Below are positions 6,741-10,917 of a stretch of 10,917 bases of DNA, one piece after another. The DNA is taken from positions 1-10,917 of the forward strand of contig JBDTMC010000258.1 in NCBI GenBank assembly GCA_039934475.1, given 5' to 3'. A program made the position numbers and the translations under genes. Source of the DNA: JBDTMC01 sp039934475. GTDB taxonomy: Bacteria > Acidobacteriota > Terriglobia > Bryobacterales > Bryobacteraceae. The first letter of the stretch is position 1, and each line of letters begins with the position of its first letter. The notes under the pieces are model-generated. The model searched no databases, had not been told where the DNA came from, and worked only from the letters and a program-made list of their open reading frames with translations.

Positions 6741-7220
6741 TTACGTGCCTGACCGCAGTTCGATCATCAGCCGAGCCATCTCAATCGCCGTCATCGCCGC
6801 ATCAAAGCCCTTATTCCCGCCCTTGGCGCCGGCGCGATCAATGGCTTGCTCCAGAGTGTTGGTGGTCAGCACTCCAAAGGCTACCGGAACTCCGGTCTGC
6901 ATCGCTACCTGTCCCAGACCCTTCGCAGCCTCGCCGGCCACGTAGTCGAAATGCGGTGTATCGCCACGAATCACGGCGCCCAGGCAGATCAAGGCGTCAT
7001 GCCGTTTCTGCCGCGCCAGTTCCGCTGCCGCCACCGGCATCTCCCACGAGCCCGGTACCTTCACAATCTCAATATCGTCCGCATTGCAGCCGTTGCGAGC
7101 CAACGCATCGAGGGCGCCGCCCAACAGACGTTCCGTGATGAAACTGTTGAAGCGGCCCACGACGATGGCAAACTTCAGGCCTTGCGCGTCCAGCCGCCCT
7201 TCAATGGTCTTAGAGGCCAT
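6741..7220 (-). CDS. ribH: 6,7-dimethyl-8-ribityllumazine synthase
   Basis: This enzyme catalyses the penultimate step of riboflavin synthesis, condensing 5-amino-6-ribitylamino-uracil with 3,4-dihydroxy-2-butanone 4-phosphate. It usually acts as a pentamer or a 60-subunit capsid in the cytoplasm. The 159 residues cover the full family length. Visible active-site features are RFN (23-25), whose Phe stacks on the pyrimidine; VPGSWEMP (55-62); GAVIRGDTPHFDYV (81-94) with the catalytic-site His90 and the phosphate-binding GDT; GVLTTNT (116-122); and DRAGAKGGNKG (128-138) with Arg129. The ATG at 7220 has a good ribosome binding site 5 nt upstream that overlaps the stop codon of the enoyl-CoA hydratase gene. 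No other riboflavin genes (ribD, ribE, ribBA) are in the window, and no FMN riboswitch is evident upstream. Confidence 0.98.
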   Translation of the reverse strand: MASKTIEGRLDAQGLKFAIVVGRFNSFITERLLGGALDALARNGCNADDIEIVKVPGSWEMPVAAAELARQKRHDALICLGAVIRGDTPHFDYVAGEAAKGLGQVAMQTGVPVAFGVLTTNTLEQAIDRAGAKGGNKGFDAAMTAIEMARLMIELRSGT

Positions 7221-7225
7221 AAATA

Positions 7226-7230
7226 CTCCC
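7226..7230 (-). promoter_or_regulatory. ribH ribosome binding site overlapping the upstream stop codon
   Basis: On the minus strand GGGAG lies 5 nt before the ribH ATG. Its first G is also the last base of the TAG stop (7232-7230) of the enoyl-CoA hydratase gene. Ribosomes terminating there would sit on the ribH site, which suggests translational coupling of the two genes. Confidence 0.6.
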
Positions 7231-8015
7231 TACTTTCCCGAAAAGGCGGGCTTCCGTTTCTCGAGGAACGCGCGCGTCCCTTCCTGTTTATCTTCCGTCG
7301 CCGCAGAGAGCGCGAACGCCGCTGCTTCAAACCGCAGACCGTCTTCCAAGTCCATGTTCAATCCCGCGTCCACAGCCTGCATGGTCAGCCGCAGGGCAAT
7401 CGGGCCATTCGCCAACATCTTCAGCAACAGGCCGCGGCTGAACACCAGCAACTCTTGCTGCGGCACCACATGATTCACCAGGCCGATCCGGTGCGCTTCG
7501 GCAGCGTCCACTGGCTCGCCTGTCAACAGCATCTCCAGCGCCCGGCCACGACCCACAAGGCGCGGCAGACGCTGCGTCCCGCCATATCCGGCAATGATGC
7601 CCAGTTTCACTTCCGGCTGTCCCAGCTTCGCATTCGGCGAGGCTACCCGCAGCGTGCAACTCATCGCCAGTTCACACCCACCGCCGAGGGCAAACCCATT
7701 CACCGCGGCGATTGTCGGCTTGGCCAACAGTTCCAGCCTCCGGAATACCTTCTGTCCGTACCGCGACATTTCCTGTGCGGTGATAGGCGTCGTCCCGGCG
7801 ATCTGCGAAATGTCAGCGCCGGCAACAAAGGCCTTTTCCCCAGCTCCGGTGACAATCAAAGCCCGGATGGCAGCGTCAGACTCCGTCCGCCCAATCGCGT
7901 CGTCCACTTCCGCCAGCAGTTCCCGGCTCAAAGCATTCAGCTTCGCCGGGCGGTTGACGGTGAGCACAGCGATACCGTCATCCCCGGTCTCAAACAGAAT
8001 GTGGCTGTAGGACAT
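7230..8015 (-). CDS. Enoyl-CoA hydratase/isomerase family protein (crotonase type)
   Basis: This cytoplasmic crotonase-fold enzyme, 261 residues, most likely adds water across trans-2-enoyl-CoA in fatty-acid beta-oxidation or butyryl-CoA pathways. Motifs: LTVNRPAKLNALS (18-30); KAFVAGADI (61-69), which lines the oxyanion hole; ALGGGCELAMSC (109-120) with Glu115; and PEVKLGIIAGYGGTQRLPR (134-152) with Glu135. Both catalytic glutamates of true hydratases (rat mitochondrial Glu144 and Glu164) are therefore present, which favours a hydratase over an isomerase or decarboxylase. The C-terminal trimerisation helix ends AFLEKRKPAFSGK, as usual. I chose the start at 8015 (MSYSHILFET) because the family begins there. 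An ATG at 8030 is possible. A longer frame reaching 8150 would run through the divergent gene and adds residues unlike the family. It heads an operon with ribH 9 bp downstream and nusB. Confidence 0.93.
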   Translation of the reverse strand: MSYSHILFETGDDGIAVLTVNRPAKLNALSRELLAEVDDAIGRTESDAAIRALIVTGAGEKAFVAGADISQIAGTTPITAQEMSRYGQKVFRRLELLAKPTIAAVNGFALGGGCELAMSCTLRVASPNAKLGQPEVKLGIIAGYGGTQRLPRLVGRGRALEMLLTGEPVDAAEAHRIGLVNHVVPQQELLVFSRGLLLKMLANGPIALRLTMQAVDAGLNMDLEDGLRFEAAAFALSAATEDKQEGTRAFLEKRKPAFSGK

Positions 8016-8050
8016 AAGCGAGATCTTCATTCTATCAGCCGTCCGCGCCG

Positions 8051-8060
8051 TAAGATAATA
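8051..8060. promoter_or_regulatory. AT-rich divergent promoter candidate between the hydratase operon and the POTRA gene
   Basis: The 49-bp gap between the two divergent starts holds one AT-rich patch. Read on the plus strand it contains GATAAT (8054-8059); read on the minus strand it contains TATTAT (8060-8055). Each matches five of six bases of a sigma-70 -10 box. I see no convincing -35 on either side. On the plus strand the implied transcript would start at about the ATG (8065), which would make it leaderless. This is a weak call based on position and composition. Confidence 0.22.
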
Positions 8061-8064
8061 AGTC

Positions 8065-8379
8065 ATGCGTCGCACGCTCACCCTTTTGCTCCTCACATTC
8101 ACGGCAGTCGGTGCGTCCACGGATTCCGCAGCACCCCTCATCCGCAGCATCCATATACAAACGGCTCCGCCGATCTCTTACCAGGATCTCCAATTGGCGC
8201 TCCGCCGAAACAAGGCGTCAATCGAGGTCGAGACGCCGTATTCCGCCGATGCCCTTCGCAAAACTGAAACCGCCATCGCCGATATCTACAAAAGGCGAGG
8301 CTATCGGGTGCGGGTAAGCAGCACAACCACACGCGTGATGCGCAGGGCCGTCGCCATCCGCATCGACGTTCAGAGATAG
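8065..8379 (+). CDS. Small secreted protein with a single POTRA-like domain
   Basis: This 104-residue protein begins MRRTLTLLLLTFTAVGASTDSA, a typical Sec signal peptide with positive n-region, Leu-rich core and AxA-like cleavage area near residues 16-22. The rest (about 25-103) follows the pattern of one POTRA domain: a first strand LIRSIHIQT, helix ISYQDLQLALRR, a turn with TPYSADALRKTETAIADIYKR as the long helix, then RRGYRVRVSSTT and VAIRIDVQR as the final strands. The YxxxGY-type ending is characteristic of BamA/TpsB/FtsQ-type POTRA repeats. In those families POTRA domains precede a beta-barrel or a membrane anchor; here the frame stops cleanly after one domain. It could be a periplasmic adaptor, a shortened relic, or an unrelated fold. 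It is divergent from the hydratase operon and 83 bp upstream of lepA. No clear Shine-Dalgarno sequence is present. Confidence 0.72.
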   Translation: MRRTLTLLLLTFTAVGASTDSAAPLIRSIHIQTAPPISYQDLQLALRRNKASIEVETPYSADALRKTETAIADIYKRRGYRVRVSSTTTRVMRRAVAIRIDVQR

Positions 8380-8422
8380 CGCTCCAACACATTCCCGCTC
8401 AATGGTTTGGCTGTATTCTGGC

Positions 8423-8452
8423 AACGCTGTGAGATACTAAAGAGACAGCGTT
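8423..8452 (+). promoter_or_regulatory. Inverted repeat just upstream of lepA
   Basis: Arms AACGCTGT (8423-8430) and ACAGCGTT (8445-8452) are perfect complements separated by 14 nt of mostly purine sequence (GAGATACTAAAGAG). The right arm ends 10 nt before the lepA ATG. If transcribed, it would place a hairpin next to a start codon that has no obvious Shine-Dalgarno sequence. If it is DNA-level, it straddles the -10 candidate at 8433-8438 like an operator. The repeat is certain; its role is not. Confidence 0.45.
8430..8438 (+). promoter_or_regulatory. Possible extended -10 promoter element for lepA
   Basis: TGAGATACT carries an upstream TG and a GATACT hexamer matching four of six bases of TATAAT. 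It lies inside the inverted repeat and about 25 nt before the lepA ATG. The best -35-like sequence (TTGGCT, 8407-8412) is 20 nt away, which is too far for an ordinary sigma-70 promoter. Low confidence. Confidence 0.22.
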
Positions 8453-8462
8453 TACCCGCACC

Positions 8463-10277
8463 ATGGATCCAGCATTTATCCGGAATTTCTCCATCATCGC
8501 CCACATCGACCACGGTAAGTCCACCCTCGCCGACCGTCTTCTAGAAACCACCGGCGCGTTGTCGCAGCGGGAAATGATGGCGCAGGTCCTCGACACCATG
8601 GACCTCGAACGGGAACGCGGCATTACCATTAAAGCTCACGCCGTCCGCCTCAACTATAAGGCCGACGACGGCAATTGGTATCAGCTGAATCTGATCGACA
8701 CCCCCGGCCACGTTGACTTCACCTACGAAGTGTCCCGCAGCCTTCAAGCTTGCGAAGGAGCCCTCCTCGTCGTTGATGCCAGTCAGGGCGTGGAAGCCCA
8801 GACCCTCGCCAATACGTATCTCGCCCTCCACCACAACCTGGAACTGATCCCCGTGATCAACAAGATCGACCTGCCTAGCGCCGAACCCGAGCGCATCAAA
8901 GAGCAGATCGAACAGATCATCGGCCTCGACCCTTCCACCGCCATCCTCGCCAGCGCCAAGCAGGGTATCGGCATTCACGAACTCCTCGAAGCCATCGTCC
9001 ACCTCATCCCGCCACCTAAGGGCGACCCGACCGCGCCGCTCCGCGCCCTCATCTTCGACTCCTGGTTCGACCCCTATCGTGGCGTGATCATCCTCCTCCG
9101 CGTCATCGATGGCACCTTGCGCCTCGGCCAGAAGATCCGCCTCTGGTCCAACGGAACCACGCATGATGTGGACGGCATTGGCTACCAATCGCCGAAGCCG
9201 ATCCCAAATACGGAACTAGGCGCAGGCGAAGTCGGCTACATCTTCGCGAATATCAAGACTGTCTCCGACGCCAAAATCGGCGACACCATCACCGACGCCG
9301 TCAACCCCGCCACGGAGCCGCTGCCCGGCTTCGAAGAGATCAAACCCATGGTATTCGCCGGACTCTATCCGGTGGAATCCCACGAACACGGCCTGCTCCG
9401 CGACGCCCTCGAAAAACTCCGCCTCAACGACAGCGCCTTCAACTTCGAGCCCGAGAACTCGGTCGCCCTGGGCTTCGGTTTCCGCTGCGGCTTCTTAGGG
9501 CTTCTCCACCTGGAGATCGTGCAGGAGCGTCTGGAACGCGAATTCCAAATCGACCTCATCACCACCGCCCCCGGCGTGCGCTACAGAGTGACGAAGACCG
9601 ATGGCGTCGTAGTGGAAGTGGACAACCCGACGAAGTGGCCTAACCCTTCGGAAATCCAAAAGGTGGAAGAGCCCATCATCGAGGCCAGCGTCATCACGCG
9701 CGAAGACTTCATTGGCGAAATCCTGAAGCTGCTGGAAGAGAAACGCGGCACGCAGAAGAAGTTCGAATACCTCGGCGGCTCGCGCGTCATGCTCATGTAT
9801 GAGCTGCCGCTGAATGAAATCGTCCTCGATTTCTACGACCGTCTGAAATCCGCCTCGCGCGGCTATGCGTCTCTTGACTACCACCTGGCCGGATTTCGCG
9901 TTTCGCCGATGGTCCGCCTCGACGTGCTGGTGGCCGGTGAGCCCGTTGATGCCCTCTCCCTGATCGTCCATCGCGATTTCGCCCACGAACGCGGCAAGAT
10001 CCTCATCGAACGCCTTCGCAAGCTCATCCCGCGACAGATGTTCGAAGTGGCTTTGCAGGCCGCCATCGGCAATAAGATCGTGGCCCGCGAGACGATTTCC
10101 GCCATTCGAAAGAACGTCCTCGCCAAGTGCTACGGCGGCGACATCAGCCGCAAGCGCAAGCTCCTCGAAAAGCAGAAAGAGGGCAAGCGCCGCATGAAGC
10201 GCGTCGGCCGTGTCGACATCCCACAGGAAGCTTTTCTCGCCGTCCTCAAGGTCACCAGCAGTTCCAACGACGAGTAG
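8463..10277 (+). CDS. lepA: Elongation factor 4 (ribosomal back-translocase GTPase)
   Basis: LepA/EF4 is a ribosome-associated GTPase implicated in back-translocation, initiation and recovery from ionic stress; it is cytoplasmic and partly membrane-associated. The protein is 604 residues, full family length. The G domain shows AHIDHGKST (13-21), the switch I region ERERGITIKAHAVRL, DTPGHVDF, NKIDLPSA for guanine binding, and SAKQGIG in the G5 region. EF-G-like domains II, III and V follow, with GFRCGFLGLLHLEIVQERLE. The LepA-specific C-terminal domain ends the protein, with CYGGDISRKRKLLEKQKEGK and RVDIPQEAFLAVLK. It lacks EF-G domain IV, as expected. The ATG at 8463 fits the family N-terminus (MDPAFIRNFSIIAHIDHGK), although no clear Shine-Dalgarno sequence precedes it; an inverted repeat lies immediately upstream. 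A membrane protein gene follows after 4 bp. Confidence 0.98.
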   Translation: MDPAFIRNFSIIAHIDHGKSTLADRLLETTGALSQREMMAQVLDTMDLERERGITIKAHAVRLNYKADDGNWYQLNLIDTPGHVDFTYEVSRSLQACEGALLVVDASQGVEAQTLANTYLALHHNLELIPVINKIDLPSAEPERIKEQIEQIIGLDPSTAILASAKQGIGIHELLEAIVHLIPPPKGDPTAPLRALIFDSWFDPYRGVIILLRVIDGTLRLGQKIRLWSNGTTHDVDGIGYQSPKPIPNTELGAGEVGYIFANIKTVSDAKIGDTITDAVNPATEPLPGFEEIKPMVFAGLYPVESHEHGLLRDALEKLRLNDSAFNFEPENSVALGFGFRCGFLGLLHLEIVQERLEREFQIDLITTAPGVRYRVTKTDGVVVEVDNPTKWPNPSEIQKVEEPIIEASVITREDFIGEILKLLEEKRGTQKKFEYLGGSRVMLMYELPLNEIVLDFYDRLKSASRGYASLDYHLAGFRVSPMVRLDVLVAGEPVDALSLIVHRDFAHERGKILIERLRKLIPRQMFEVALQAAIGNKIVARETISAIRKNVLAKCYGGDISRKRKLLEKQKEGKRRMKRVGRVDIPQEAFLAVLKVTSSSNDE

Positions 10278-10281
10278 GGGA

Positions 10282-10917
10282 ATGCGGTCCGCTTTCGGCT
10301 CCCTCCGCAGCGGAATGCTGCTGGTGTTGCTGTTCGTGGCCGCGCAAACCGCCTACGCGATGTGGCTGAACCACGTGCTGTACGAGCGGTTTTCTCCCTT
10401 CTTCGATTCCATGGCCTACGCCATGGACTATGCCACCATACTCACTCTGGCTCGCGAATCGGGCGTATGGACCGCCCTCCGGCAGTCGTTTCACAGTGGC
10501 ACTGTTTCCCTGCCTTGGATCCTCACCGCTCTGTTCAGCCCCATTCTGCCGATGTCGCGTCTGGCCGGAACGTGGTTTCAAGAGATCTGGGTTCTCACCC
10601 TCGGCCTCGCCCTGTTCTGGTATCTCAACCGTTATCGCCGCCTCTCTGCCCTGTCAGCCGTTTGCTATACCTTGCCCTTACTGGCGATTCGGGCGGTCTT
10701 CATGCCCAACGGCGGCCTCTCCGATTTCCGCATGGATCTATTCCTCTACCTGCTGTTGGCGAACATGACCGTGTGGTACCTCATCACCTACGAAACGAAG
10801 TCGGTGATCCCCTGGGCGCTCAGCGGCCTGTTTTTGCTGCTGGCGACTCTGGCCCGCGCCACCGCGCCCGCCTACATCGCCGTCATGTTCGGCCCACTGC
10901 TGGTCACGCGCCTCCGG
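10282..10917 (+). CDS. Polytopic membrane protein, probable GT-C (GT39/ArnT-like) glycosyltransferase, 3' end outside window
   Basis: The frame stays open for 212 codons to the window edge. The N-terminus (MRSAFGSLRSGMLLVLLFVA) has a basic start and a first transmembrane helix at about 10-30. A loop follows with LYERFSPFFDSMAYAMDYA. Asp42 and Asp49 sit where GT-C enzymes place the acidic residue(s) of the first periplasmic loop. Several more hydrophobic helices follow (roughly residues 95-120, 130-145, 150-175, 178-200), and LARATAPAYI is typical of this class. GT-C proteins transfer sugars from polyprenyl-phosphate donors on the outer face of the inner membrane. The ATG lies 4 bp after the lepA stop, and the only G-run (10277-10280) is too close to serve as a normal ribosome binding site, so reinitiation after lepA is likely. 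ATG at 10315 is an alternative start. Class assignment is tentative because the C-terminal half is missing. Confidence 0.65.
   Translation, partial: MRSAFGSLRSGMLLVLLFVAAQTAYAMWLNHVLYERFSPFFDSMAYAMDYATILTLARESGVWTALRQSFHSGTVSLPWILTALFSPILPMSRLAGTWFQEIWVLTLGLALFWYLNRYRRLSALSAVCYTLPLLAIRAVFMPNGGLSDFRMDLFLYLLLANMTVWYLITYETKSVIPWALSGLFLLLATLARATAPAYIAVMFGPLLVTRLR

Noticed and set aside
8016..8150. Upstream extension of the enoyl-CoA hydratase to 8150
   Set aside because: The extra residues are unlike the family, and the extension would overlap the start and signal peptide of the divergent POTRA gene. The family N-terminus begins at 8015.
6846..8267. A 473-codon plus-strand open frame antisense to ribH and the hydratase gene
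   Set aside because: The opposite strand encodes two complete, recognisable enzymes across most of it. The antisense translation is rich in Arg, His, Gln and Pro with no family motif, as expected for a shadow frame in G+C-rich coding DNA.
1..10917. Whole-window check for tRNA, rRNA, CRISPR arrays, insertion sequences and phage genes
   Set aside because: I saw no cloverleaf-like segments ending in CCA, no regularly spaced repeats, no transposase or integrase motifs, and no flanking terminal repeats. By-eye inspection cannot exclude a small RNA.

Overview
The window looks like a core chromosomal segment of a bacterium with moderately high G+C. My best guess is the phylum Acidobacteriota, Solibacteraceae/Bryobacteraceae type. 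That guess rests on the style of the proteins: a Tat-exported DUF362 protein, a DUF433-like remnant, and a lone POTRA-type secreted protein beside lepA. It is an inference and no marker gene here proves it. I see no rRNA, tRNA, CRISPR array, insertion sequence or phage gene.

Layout. (1) Positions 2-685, plus strand: the 3' half of mnmE, the tRNA-modifying GTPase, cut by the window edge. (2) 732-936: a degraded fragment resembling a DUF433 antitoxin-like gene. (3) 982-4045, plus strand: an SLC13/DASS-like anion permease followed by a CPA1-family Na+/H+ antiporter. (4) 6097-4047, minus strand: a Tat-exported DUF362 protein translationally coupled (ATGA overlap) to an unrecognised exported protein. 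The second of these meets the antiporter gene tail to tail with 1 bp between stop codons. (5) 6098-6299: about 200 bp without a convincing gene, containing a strong 27-bp dyad. (6) 8015-6300, minus strand: a tight operon of enoyl-CoA hydratase, ribH (lumazine synthase) and nusB. (7) 8065-8379, plus strand: a small secreted protein consisting of about one POTRA-like domain. (8) 8463-10277: lepA (elongation factor 4), preceded by an 8-bp inverted repeat. (9) 10282 to the window end: the start of a polytopic membrane protein resembling GT-C (GT39/ArnT-like) glycosyltransferases, 4 bp after lepA.

How the genes fit together. mnmE, nusB, ribH and lepA are housekeeping genes for tRNA modification, rRNA transcription antitermination, riboflavin synthesis and translation. 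The permease and antiporter may form a sodium circuit, one importing solute with Na+ and the other extruding Na+, but the permease lacks the textbook SNT sodium/substrate motifs. The DUF362 pair is the least understood functional unit. No clear new defence or mobile system is visible. The observations most worth a second look are the DUF362/exported-protein pair, the solo POTRA protein, the two dyads and the decayed DUF433-like gene.
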